From positions 124,001 to 188,000 of the forward strand of contig NZ_SJPE01000002.1 in assembly GCF_004329815.1 (NCBI RefSeq): 64,000 nt of DNA. Direction: 5' to 3'. Source of the DNA: Flavobacterium silvisoli. GTDB taxonomy: Bacteria; Bacteroidota; Bacteroidia; Flavobacteriales; Flavobacteriaceae. The notes under the pieces are model-generated. The model was not told the DNA's origin, did not search any database, and was given only the letters and a program-made list of their open reading frames with translations. The stretch's first letter is position 1. Each line of letters opens with the position of its first letter. The position numbers were made by a program, and so were the translations under genes. Below, in pieces: positions 1 through 8,200 of the stretch.

Positions 1-668
1 TAGGTGAATCCTCTAAGCAGGTTCTGGGGGCTCTGACAGCTGGGATTTTCACTCCAAACGGACTCGGAGAATATGCCGGAAAAGCACTTTATTTTGAAAA
101 AACAAAAACCAAAAAAATCATTTTTCTAAATCTCATCTGCAACGGAATTCAAATGATTTTAACTATCCTCTTCGGAACCATAGGGTTATTTGTATTGGGT
201 TATTGGCAATGGGCATCAGCAATACTTATCCTGGCTGTTTTCTTTTATTTGGTATCCATCGTCTCAAAGAACATCAAAGTAAAAGGCTACTCTATTCAAA
301 AACTTATTCATAAAATCAACGAAATCCCCAAGCTTATCCATCAAAAAAATATAATGTTAGCCTTCTTCCGCTATTTGGTTTTTTCGCATCAATACTATTT
401 TTTATTTCTGGCTTTTGATGTAGATTTACCTTATCTAACCATGATGTCGACTATTGCAACAGTCTACTTTTTGGCTTCATCACTACCGAGCTTTCAGTTT
501 TTGGACTTTGCGGTAAAAGGAAGCGTAGCTGTTTTTTTCTTCGGAAAATTGGGTGTCAACGAATGGATAGTGGTTTTCATCAGCACGCTAATGTGGTTCT
601 TGAACGTTGTGCTGCCCGTGATAATCGGAAGTTATTATGTACTTAAATTCAAACCTAAATGGAACTAA
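1..668 (+). CDS. Flippase-like integral membrane protein (lysylphosphatidylglycerol synthase TM / UPF0104 type), 3' part
   Basis: The frame is open from base 3, so the true start lies upstream of the window; 221 codons are visible before the TAA. The visible protein is almost entirely hydrophobic segments, with a short basic stretch near the middle. Near its beginning is a TPNGLGEYAGKA motif, which resembles the conserved T-P-G-x-x-G-E loop of the lysylphosphatidylglycerol synthase transmembrane family (UPF0104). Members without the soluble synthetase domain are thought to move lipids or lipid-linked sugars across the inner membrane. It overlaps the next gene, a glycosyltransferase, by 10 bases, so the two are probably co-translated. 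A glycolipid-related role is inferred from that pairing. The substrate is unknown. Confidence 0.75.
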   Translation, partial: GESSKQVLGALTAGIFTPNGLGEYAGKALYFEKTKTKKIIFLNLICNGIQMILTILFGTIGLFVLGYWQWASAILILAVFFYLVSIVSKNIKVKGYSIQKLIHKINEIPKLIHQKNIMLAFFRYLVFSHQYYFLFLAFDVDLPYLTMMSTIATVYFLASSLPSFQFLDFAVKGSVAVFFFGKLGVNEWIVVFISTLMWFLNVVLPVIIGSYYVLKFKPKWN

Positions 669-1792
669 TGACCATTCTGCTGTACTCAATTTTGATGGTC
701 TATACTATCCTGATGCTCCGACTTATCTATGGCTTTGGAAAAATAAAAACTTTTAAAAACACCAAAGAATCTCCCAAAACGGCTTTTACAATCATCGTTC
801 CTTTTCGCAATGAAGAGAAAAATTTACCCCATTTATTACAATCGTTTTCTAAACTCAACTACCCTCACGAGCTGATTGAAATCATCATGGTGGATGACTT
901 CTCAACAGATCAATCGGAAAAAATTTGCATTCAATGGCGCATGAATCATGATGATATTGACACCACTCTTTTAGAAAACCTTCGTTTGTCACATTCTCCA
1001 AAAAAAGATGCTATAGCCCGAGCTATGCCTATTGCCAAACACAATTGGATAATTACCACTGATGCTGACTGTACGGTGCCGAAAAACTGGTTATTTACCA
1101 TTGACAATTACATTCAAACACACGAGCCGGAAATGATAGTGGGTGCCGTAAAATATAAAACCAAAAACAACTGGTTCCATCAGTTTCAACAATTGGATTT
1201 GATGAGCCTGCAAGGCGTTACGATGGGTAGTTTCGGAATTAGCAAACCATTTATGTGCAACGGTGCCAACTTTGCTTACACCAAAAAATTATTTAGGGAA
1301 TTAGACGGTTTCAACGGGAACGATAAAATTGCCAGTGGCGATGATGTGTTTTTATTACAAAAGGCTGTTAAACGAAGCCCCGATTTAGTTCATTATTTGA
1401 AAAACCCCCAAAGCATTGTCAAAACCAAACCCGAAAACGATTTGTTCAAACTATTCATGCAACGCGTTCGTTGGGCGGCAAAAACTACTGGCTACCAAAG
1501 CAACTATGCTAAGTTTTTAGCTGTTATTGTTTTGTTGATGAACTTTGGTTTAGTCATTGGTTTCGGATTGGCAATTCGCGGATGTTTTGATTGGAAATCT
1601 TTGCTGATTGTCTTTTCAATCAAATATATGACAGATTATGTTTTACTCCTCGGAACCAATAAATACCTCCAAAAGGGACAATGGCTATTCCCCATGGCCA
1701 GCAGCATCATCTATCCTTTTTTCTCGAGCTGCATCGGGATTTATTCGTTATTCGGGAGTTTTAGCTGGAAGGGAAGGACTTTTAAAAAATAA
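659..1792 (+). CDS. Family 2 glycosyltransferase, membrane-anchored
   Basis: A 377-residue GT-A fold glycosyltransferase. Residues 4-25 form an N-terminal membrane segment. The catalytic domain follows, with VPFRNEE at 47-53, VDD at 78-80 and the metal-binding TDAD at 134-137. GDD at 227-229 and QRVRW at 268-272 match the general-base and QxxRW motifs of processive family 2 enzymes. Two or three hydrophobic segments close the C-terminus. It should transfer an activated sugar to a lipid or growing glycan at the inner membrane. The ATG overlaps the end of the flippase-like gene, which suggests one transcription unit. The exact sugar and acceptor cannot be read from the sequence. Confidence 0.88.
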   Translation: MELMTILLYSILMVYTILMLRLIYGFGKIKTFKNTKESPKTAFTIIVPFRNEEKNLPHLLQSFSKLNYPHELIEIIMVDDFSTDQSEKICIQWRMNHDDIDTTLLENLRLSHSPKKDAIARAMPIAKHNWIITTDADCTVPKNWLFTIDNYIQTHEPEMIVGAVKYKTKNNWFHQFQQLDLMSLQGVTMGSFGISKPFMCNGANFAYTKKLFRELDGFNGNDKIASGDDVFLLQKAVKRSPDLVHYLKNPQSIVKTKPENDLFKLFMQRVRWAAKTTGYQSNYAKFLAVIVLLMNFGLVIGFGLAIRGCFDWKSLLIVFSIKYMTDYVLLLGTNKYLQKGQWLFPMASSIIYPFFSSCIGIYSLFGSFSWKGRTFKK

Positions 1793-1810
1793 GACCCTTT
1801 TGGGTCTTAT
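1783..1810 (-). terminator. Intrinsic terminator of the minus-strand lipoprotein gene
   Basis: The 9-bp stem ATAAGACCC/GGGTCTTAT (1789-1797 and 1802-1810) has a TTTT loop. On the minus strand it is followed by a run of six T. It overlaps the stop codon region of the converging glycosyltransferase and may serve both genes weakly. Confidence 0.7.
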
Positions 1811-1818
1811 CTCTATAA

Positions 1819-2208
1819 TCAATTTGTGTTTTTTGCCAATCTCAGTCCTTGTGAAGCAAAAACCAAAGAATCCTGACTTAATTTAAATACTCGACCTGTA
1901 ACTGCTCCTCCCGCAATTCCTCCGTTAAGATCTGGAGTCATTTTTATAATACTGTCCCCTATCCATTGCCAAGTACCCGTTCCCATACCTAAATTAAAAT
2001 TGGTTTGATCTTGTTTGTACACCCCATCGGCTCCAAAGTAATATGCTTTGTAATGAACAATCGAGGTGTTGGCATTAGGATACCACCAGCCATAAATTTG
2101 TTCATGATTAATAGCTCCATTATTAGTTGACGAATCATCACTACTGCTACAACGGATAAACGGTATGGTTGTAAGTACTACAGCCACAATTAAAAGAGAT
2201 TTTTTCAT
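1819..2208 (-). CDS. Small lipoprotein, lipocalin-like size
   Basis: 129 residues. The signal peptide MKKSLLIVAVVLTTIPFIRC ends at a cysteine followed by SSSDDSS. This is the usual Bacteroidota lipoprotein signal, and the serine/aspartate-rich tether is typical of surface-exposed lipoproteins. The mature part is short and beta-rich, with GWWYPN, GTWQWIGDS and a C-terminal FASQGLRLAK. These hint at a lipocalin-like or META-like beta fold that appears in many small Flavobacterium lipoproteins. No catalytic motif is visible. It stands alone, convergent to the glycosyltransferase gene. Function unknown. Confidence 0.75.
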   Translation of the reverse strand: MKKSLLIVAVVLTTIPFIRCSSSDDSSTNNGAINHEQIYGWWYPNANTSIVHYKAYYFGADGVYKQDQTNFNLGMGTGTWQWIGDSIIKMTPDLNGGIAGGAVTGRVFKLSQDSLVFASQGLRLAKNTN

Positions 2209-2356
2209 AAAGTTGGTTATAAGTTAGTATAACAAAGAAATGAAAAAACATTTATACAAGAAAATTTTTATAAATTTTATTTAACACAATTATAAATGTT
2301 TAGGAAAGCTAACCCTTCTCTCAACTATCAAAACTTTAAGTTCTAGTTATTGATAT

Positions 2357-2833
2357 TTATTCCGACTTAATGATTACCGGCAAAACAAACTGCGTTTTTA
2401 CAGGAATCCCTCTTTTAATCGCCGGATTTACTTTAGGAAAATCGACCAAACGGGCACGAAGAATACTGTCAATTTTAATGGTGTCGTAAGCTACTGAATC
2501 TTTAGGGAATTGGGGCTCAAAAGTCAGGCTGGCATTGGGCAAAACAGTCACTTTAACCTCTATTGTATCTAATTTGGGGAATAGGGTTGCCAAAGTATCT
2601 ACAGCCAGTTTTTGCTCTATAGTTGCTTGCATGAAATCGAAGAAGCACTGTTTGCGTTGAGCCTCATCGGTAAGTTTTTCACAATCCGAAACCGAAGGAT
2701 ATTCATCTACTTCCTGCCAGTTGATTTCTTTCATGCTTTTCTCAAGCAATTCCTGTTCAGAGGGCACCTCCTTCCCAAGATATTGACAAGATTGCAGAAA
2801 AACAAGCAGAAGTATGGCCGAAAACCGTTTCAA
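2357..2833 (-). CDS. Small lipoprotein with TonB-C-like end
   Basis: 158 residues beginning with a lipoprotein signal (LLLVFLQSC, cysteine at residue 16). Residues 25-75 are helical and charged, including a CEKL...QCFF pair of cysteines. The end (ILRARLVDFPKVNPAIKRGIPVKTQFVLPVIIK) resembles the P-x-V...G.V.F.V.v.pdG segment of TonB C-terminal domains, although it is shorter. It is separated by only two bases from the upstream small exported protein and probably shares its transcript. A periplasmic or outer-membrane position is inferred. Function unknown. Confidence 0.7.
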   Translation of the reverse strand: MKRFSAILLLVFLQSCQYLGKEVPSEQELLEKSMKEINWQEVDEYPSVSDCEKLTDEAQRKQCFFDFMQATIEQKLAVDTLATLFPKLDTIEVKVTVLPNASLTFEPQFPKDSVAYDTIKIDSILRARLVDFPKVNPAIKRGIPVKTQFVLPVIIKSE

Positions 2834-2835
2834 TA

Positions 2836-3210
2836 TCAGTGTTTTTTAGATTGTAAATAATCTGAATAGCTTTTATCCAGCCATTCTTGTTTGGTTCGTT
2901 GCGCCTCTTCTTTTTGATTTTTGTACAACATTCCCAATTTCTCGGAATATGCGGCAATCTTGGTAGTATAAGTGTAAAACTCTTCTTTGGTAAGGGTGCT
3001 GTTTTGGTCTTTTTGTTTTTGAAAGAACTCGAAAAACAAGGCATCAAACTTCTTTTTATCATACGCCTGTACTTCTCTTTTGTATTTCCTGAATAGAAGT
3101 TCTTTCAACTGCAAATCTGAATCAGCGGAAGTTTGCGCCTGAACCTTTACCGAATTGGTGCAACAAATAAAAAGCAGAGTAAAAAAAGGAAGTCGCATTA
3201 CTTTGTTCAT
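2836..3210 (-). CDS. Small exported charged protein of unknown function
   Basis: 124 residues. An N-terminal signal peptide ends near AQA (residues 24-26). The rest is strongly helical and rich in Lys/Glu/Gln, with no recognised domain. The start at 3210 is supported by a -7 motif on the minus strand at 3229-3236 (CAAAAATA on the plus strand), leaving a short leader. The lipoprotein gene at 2357-2833 follows two bases downstream, so the two form a small operon. A periplasmic location is inferred; the role is not known. Confidence 0.65.
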   Translation of the reverse strand: MNKVMRLPFFTLLFICCTNSVKVQAQTSADSDLQLKELLFRKYKREVQAYDKKKFDALFFEFFQKQKDQNSTLTKEEFYTYTTKIAAYSEKLGMLYKNQKEEAQRTKQEWLDKSYSDYLQSKKH

Positions 3211-3228
3211 GATGGTTTCAAAAATAGA

Positions 3229-3236
3229 GAAAAAAA
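3229..3236 (-). promoter_or_regulatory. Bacteroidota -7 promoter motif (TATTTTTG) for the exported-protein pair
   Basis: On the minus strand the bases read TATTTTTG, matching TAnnTTTG, 19 bases before the ATG at 3210. No clear -33 TTG is seen. Confidence 0.45.
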
Positions 3237-3409
3237 ACCAATGTTCCTAAAAGCAAAAAAGCCATCCCTAAAAAGGGAAAGCTTTTCATTGGTCTAACTA
3301 CTAAACCTGCTACGAGTTACAAAGTCGTAGCGAAACAACACAACTAATCTTAAATGCTTTTTTGGGCAGCCTAAAAAACAACCTTGTTGAGAAGATTATT
3401 ATTTTGGGC

Positions 3410-3438
3410 AAAAAAGGTTTTCATTTCTGAAAACCTTT
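3410..3438 (-). terminator. Intrinsic terminator downstream of tRNA-Asp
   Basis: The 10-bp stem AAAGGTTTTC/GAAAACCTTT (3413-3422 and 3429-3438) with a 6-base loop is followed on the minus strand by a T-run. It lies 12 bases past the tRNA 3' end. Confidence 0.75.
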
Positions 3439-3449
3439 CCCAATTTTAG

Positions 3450-3523
3450 CGGTCTGGACGGGACTCGAACCCGCGACCCCATGCGTGACAGGCATGTATT
3501 CTAACCAACTGAACTACCAAACC
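3450..3523 (-). tRNA. tRNA-Asp (anticodon GTC)
   Basis: On the minus strand a full cloverleaf can be drawn. The acceptor stem is GGTTTGG/CCAGACC (with one G-T pair). The D arm holds AGTTCAGTTGGTTAGA. The anticodon stem CATGC/GCATG closes the loop CTGTCAC, whose anticodon is GTC. The T arm is GCGGGTTCGAGTCCCGT, and the discriminator base is G. The 3' CCA is not encoded. A -7 promoter motif and a terminator flank it, so it is a single-gene transcript. Confidence 0.95.
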
Positions 3524-3541
3524 ATCGCTTAATTGCGGTTG

Positions 3542-3549
3542 CAAATATA
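3542..3549 (-). promoter_or_regulatory. -7 promoter motif (TATATTTG) for tRNA-Asp
   Basis: The minus-strand TATATTTG matches TAnnTTTG and ends about 19 bases before the mature tRNA 5' end. Confidence 0.5.
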
Positions 3550-3609
3550 CAACCGTTTTTCACTTCTGCAAGTTTTTTTTAATAAAAAAACCAAAACAAT
3601 TTTACACCC

Positions 3610-4536
3610 CTATCCAAACATTTGTTTTTCAACTAAATATGTGGTGAGAATTTTTTCAAAACTTTCTTCAACCGCTACCGGAACGTACTTTATTTTGTTT
3701 TGCGCACAAGTCATGGCCAATGTTTTGAAATAGGAATTTACCTTTTCCTCATAAGCTTCTTTTACCGTGTCGGCAAAAACATTGATTTGTTCACCTGTTT
3801 CTACATCTATAAATTTACGCGGAGCATTATCAAAATCGAAGTTAATTTCGGTTTTTTTATCGATGACATGAAATACGACTACTTTGTGTTTGTCGTGCTT
3901 CAAATGTTGTAAGGCGTTGAACAGAGCCTCATGATTTCCGGTTTGAAACATATCAGTAAACAGGATAATCATGGAACGACGGTGAATCTTCTCGGCTATT
4001 TGATGTAAAAACGTCACTGTATCGGTGCTCTTCGCTTCTTTTGGATTTTCGAGCAAATCCTCCAGTTTATTTAAAATCATGCGGTGGTGGCGGTCACTGC
4101 CCTTTTCCGGGGCATAATATTCGTAAGTATCCGAATAGACGCTTAAGCCAACCGCATCGCGTTGTTTTTTTAACAGATTCATCAAAACAGCCGAAGCCAG
4201 GACTGCAAACCCGATTTTATTGTGAAAAAAGAGTTCCCCTTTTTTTAACTTTGGGTAGTGCATGGAAGAAGAATTATCAATAATCAAATGACATCTCAGG
4301 TTGGTTTCTTCTTCAAATTTTTTAGTGTATAGACGATCGGTTTTGGCGAATAACTTCCAATCGATATGCTTGGTGCTTTCGCCCGAATTATAGACCTTGT
4401 GTTCGGCAAACTCGGCTGAAAACCCGTGGAAAGGTGATTTGTGCATCCCTGAGATAAAACCTTCCACCACTTGGTTGGCCAGTAATTCGAGATGTTTAAA
4501 GCCTGATACGAGTTCTTTTTGTTCTTCTATCTTCAT
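3610..4536 (-). CDS. DUF58 domain protein (VWA-like)
   Basis: 308 residues from the ATG at 4536. The frame is open further upstream, but that extension runs into intergenic repeat sequence and is not protein-like. Residues 55-80 hold the DUF58 hallmark HIDWKLFAKTDRLYTKKFEEE. The C-terminal half is a von Willebrand A-type fold with the metal-site motif DNSSS at 87-91. These proteins usually accompany a MoxR-type AAA ATPase in complexes thought to mature or assemble other proteins. Here no moxR gene is adjacent, so the partner must be elsewhere. It is a cytoplasmic protein with no membrane segment. Family assignment is secure; the function is only generic. Confidence 0.88.
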   Translation of the reverse strand: MKIEEQKELVSGFKHLELLANQVVEGFISGMHKSPFHGFSAEFAEHKVYNSGESTKHIDWKLFAKTDRLYTKKFEEETNLRCHLIIDNSSSMHYPKLKKGELFFHNKIGFAVLASAVLMNLLKKQRDAVGLSVYSDTYEYYAPEKGSDRHHRMILNKLEDLLENPKEAKSTDTVTFLHQIAEKIHRRSMIILFTDMFQTGNHEALFNALQHLKHDKHKVVVFHVIDKKTEINFDFDNAPRKFIDVETGEQINVFADTVKEAYEEKVNSYFKTLAMTCAQNKIKYVPVAVEESFEKILTTYLVEKQMFG

Positions 4537-4651
4537 AAATCCAAATATAGGGAAATTGAAGGATTTGAACATTAATTTCCGTTCAATTTGCTTCGGCCGG
4601 GTGAAAATTTGAAAATTTTGAATCGTCCTGAAAAAGAGCACACAGGAACCA

Positions 4652-4735
4652 TAGCCCCGATGGGAGCTGGCTACCGTGTAGCGCGGACAGCGGGAGGACA
4701 CTTCCCAAACGCATTCAATGCTGTGCTTCTAAAAT
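4652..4735 (+). repeat. Structured intergenic repeat, copy R1
   Basis: It begins TAGCCCCGATGGGAG. The inner hairpin GCTAC-CGT-GTAGC (4670-4682) is followed by an outer-stem partner AGCGGGA (CCCG pairs with CGGG) and a 3' tail ending TGCTTCTAAAA. The other short-hairpin copies lie at 18009, 41385 and 48179, and a long-hairpin relative at 14060. Both stems are kept by compensating changes between copies. It lies between the DUF58 and thioredoxin genes. It may belong to the flavobacterial structured RNA family called Flavo-1, which I cannot confirm here. Confidence 0.7.
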
Positions 4736-4762
4736 AAAAAAGGCCCAACTCTCGTTAGGCCT
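4736..4762 (-). terminator. Intrinsic terminator of trxA
   Basis: AGGCC(c)AAC pairs with GTT(a)GGCCT around a TCTC loop, with a T-run following on the minus strand. It is placed 20 bases past the trxA stop. Confidence 0.75.
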
Positions 4763-4781
4763 CATTTCTTTTTCATGTATT

Positions 4782-5099
4782 TTACAACAATGCGTCGATA
4801 GCATCGGTATACGTCTTTTTAGGAGCAACACCCACTTGGCGTCCAACTACTTCACCGTTTTGGAAAACCAACACGGTTGGAATGTTACGCACTCCGTATT
4901 TTGCAGCGAATTCCTGATTGGCATCGACGTCAACTTTTCCGACGATTGCTTTTCCTTCGTATTCTGATGAAATTTCATCGATTACCGGACCAACCATGCG
5001 GCAGGGACCGCACCAAGCTGCCCAAAAATCAACTACTACTGGTTTATCTGATTTTAATACTACTTCATCAAAAGTAGCATCAGTAATTGCTAAAGCCAT
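4782..5099 (-). CDS. trxA: Thioredoxin
   Basis: 105 residues, the usual thioredoxin length, starting at the ATG at 5099 ([10 protein letters not shown]). An in-frame upstream extension is AT-rich leader and is rejected. The redox-active WCGPC is at 29-33 and the cis-proline segment is NIPTVLVF. It reduces disulfides of cytoplasmic proteins using electrons from thioredoxin reductase. It is a monocistronic gene with its own -7 motif at 5136-5143 and its own terminator. Nothing unusual is seen. Confidence 0.97.
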   Translation of the reverse strand: MALAITDATFDEVVLKSDKPVVVDFWAAWCGPCRMVGPVIDEISSEYEGKAIVGKVDVDANQEFAAKYGVRNIPTVLVFQNGEVVGRQVGVAPKKTYTDAIDALL

Positions 5100-5135
5100 A
5101 TTTTTATTTTTTAAATTATTGTATTTATTTGAGTA

Positions 5136-5143
5136 CAAAATTA
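5136..5143 (-). promoter_or_regulatory. -7 promoter motif (TAATTTTG) for trxA
   Basis: The minus-strand match to TAnnTTTG lies 37 bases before the ATG at 5099, which supports that start. Confidence 0.5.
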
Positions 5144-5213
5144 GGGATTTTATTTTGGAATTCAAGGGTAAAAAAATCAGTTTTGGCTATTAATTCATTG
5201 GCAGAACTGATAC

Positions 5214-8200
5214 TTAATTCAAACTGAATTTGACGTTCATTTTTTCTAATTCGAATAGCAACTCGTTTGAGATTTTAATTTTCAATTTTCGGCTTGGCAG
5301 CGAAATTTTTGTGGCGACCTGAATTTGTTCTTCTTCTACGGGAATATCGATTTCAATGTCTTCTATATTATCGGCATCGAAATTTACGGTTTCATCTATT
5401 ACCATTTTGGGCACAACCGGAACTGCTTTTTTGACTTTTTCTAACTCAACTATTTCGAAGGTAACGGTGTTTTCGCCTTTGTTGGAATTGAAAATATCGC
5501 TCAATCGTTGAATAAAATTTTGATGTAAATCGTGAATATCCATTTGAATGCTCAGCTTTTTGGCAAACTGGGGCAAAACATCCTGCAATTGTTTGACATC
5601 AACGAATTGTAATCGCGGCTCTGATTTCTTACCGGTTTCGCGGTTTACCCAGCCGTCTTTTACCATGACTTTGAAGTACACAAACTGGTTGTTGACCAAG
5701 AAATGTCTGAACTTCAGATACTCTTCATCAAAAATTCTGAACTCGTGACTTTCGTCATATCCTTCCAAGGTAAACATAGCCCAGTCTTTTCCATTCTTGG
5801 CCGTTTTGTACTGCACATTGGTTACTATACCGGCAAATGTCAGCGTTTTACCCACAAAATTACTCAGGTTTTTAAGATTCTCGAGCTTGCTGTTGCAGAA
5901 GTATTTCATTTCAAATTTAAAATCATCCAACGGATGACCGGAAATATAGATTCCAACCACTTCTTTTTCCTTGGCTAGTTTTTCCATCGTACTCCATTCT
6001 TCACAAGGCGGAACAGTAGGCTCTGCAATTTGCACATCGCTGGCATCCCCAAACAAACTGACTTGAGAAGAGTTTTCATTCTCCTGAAACTTCGCCCCAT
6101 AACGCATCGCTTTTTCATAAAAAGTTACATTATCACCATCGGTATGAAAATATTGAGCACGATGGGTGTCGGTAAAGCAATCAAAGCCTCCGGCTAACGC
6201 CAAATTCTCGAACGCTTTCTTATTAGCGGCACGTAAATCAATGCGCTTGGCCAAATCAAAAATAGATTTGTATGATCCTTCCTTACGATTCTCCACTATG
6301 GTTTGTACGGCACCCATACCAACGCCTTTTATAGCTCCCATACCGAAACGAACGGCATAGTTCTCGTTTACGGTGAATTTGTAGTAACTCTCATTCACAT
6401 CGGGACCCAACACCTGTAAGCCCATGCGCTTACACTCCTCCATAAAGAATGATACTTGCTTAATATCGTTCATGTTGTTAGACAGTACCGCCGCCATATA
6501 TTCTGCCGGATAATGGGCTTTCAAATAAGCGGTTTGGTAAGCAATCCAAGCATAACAGGTAGAGTGCGATTTGTTGAAAGCGTACTGAGCAAAAGCTTCC
6601 CAGTCTTTCCATATTTTTTCCAGTTTATCTTCCGGATGACCGTTGGCAACGGCTTGCTCGATGAATTTGGATTTCATTTTATCCAAGACATCTTTTTGTT
6701 TTTTACCCATCGCTTTACGAAGTACATCAGCATCACCTTTGGAAAAGTTGGCCAATTTTTGCGACAGCAACATTACCTGCTCTTGGTAAACGGTGATACC
6801 ATATGTATCCTTTAAATACTCCTCACAAGCTTCAAGGTCATAAATAATTTCCTCTTCTCCGTTTTTTCTGCGGACAAAGGACGGAATATACTCCAACGGG
6901 CCGGGACGGTAGAGCGCATTCATAGCAATCAAATCACCGAAAACCGTTGGCTTTAAATCTTTTAAATATTTCTGCATTCCGGGTGACTCGTATTGAAAAA
7001 TCCCAACCGTTTCACCTCGCTGGAACAACTCATACGTCTTAACATCATCTATCGGAAATGAATCAGGATCGAGTTCAATCCCGGTTCGGTATTTGACCAG
7101 TTTAACCGTATCTTTTATCAAGGTTAGGGTCTTCAGACCCAAGAAGTCCATTTTCAGCAACCCCGCGCTTTCTACGACTGAGTTGTCAAATTGGGTAACG
7201 AATAAATCCGAATCTTTGGCGGTAGCTACGGGAACGAAATTGGTAATATCATCAGGGGTGATGATAACTCCACAGGCGTGAATTCCGGTATTTCTGAGAT
7301 TTCCTTCGAGTATTTTGGCCTGTTGAATGGTTTCTCCTCCTAAATCATTGCCTTTAGCCAATTCAATCAATTCTTTGACTTTATCAAATTCTTCGGCTCG
7401 TAACGCGGCTTTGAGTTTGTCATTATCCAAAGTGAATATTTTGGCCAAATTCAAAGTCGTCGGTATCAACTTGGCTATTTTATCAGCTTCAAACAAAGGC
7501 AAATCCAATACACGAGCGGTATCTCGCACGGATGATTTGGCCGCCATAGTCCCGTAAGTAATAATCTGTGCTACTTGTTTAGAACCGTATTTGTTGATTA
7601 CGTAATCCATAACACGGCTGCGCCCTTCATCATCAAAATCGATATCAATATCGGGCATCGACACACGATCAGGATTGAGGAACCGCTCAAAAAGCAAATC
7701 GTACAAAAGCGGATCAATATTGGTGATTCCCAAGCAATATGCAACTACTGAACCGGCGGCGGAACCACGACCCGGTCCAACCGAAACATCCATGCTTCGG
7801 GCTGCCGCAATAAAATCCTGAACAATCAAAAAGTATCCCGGATAACCTGTATTTTCTATGGTTTTTAATTCAAAGTCCAGGCGTTCCTGAATTTCGGGAG
7901 TGATTTCTCCATACCGTTTTTTGGCACCTTCAAAAGTTAAATAAGCCAAGTATTTATTTTCCCCTCTTTTCCCTCCGTCAATTTCGTCTTCGGGAACCAC
8001 AAACTCTTCCGGAATATCAAACTTGGGAAGCAATACTTCACGGGACAAATCGTAAACTTCAATTTTATTCACGATTTCTTCCGTCGTCAAAATTGCTTCG
8101 GGCAAATCGTGAAACAACTTTTTCATTTCGTCGCCCGACTTGAAATAGTATTCCTGATTGCTAAATCCGTAACGATACCCGCGTCCTCTTCCTATGGGTG

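Noticed and set aside
1638..1886. 82-codon plus-strand frame overlapping the end of the glycosyltransferase gene
   Set aside because: It mostly overlaps the real gene in another frame, runs through the terminator hairpin and lacks its own start signals.
3254..3340. Terminator-like or hairpin sequences between the small exported genes and tRNA-Asp
   Set aside because: GCTACGA/TCGTAGC and AAAAGCC...GGGAAAGC can pair, but they lack the length, T-run or repeat partners needed to assign a function.
4537..4701. N-terminal extension of the DUF58 protein
   Set aside because: The added residues are translated from structured repeat R1 and spacer, and do not look like protein. The ATG at 4536 fits the family.
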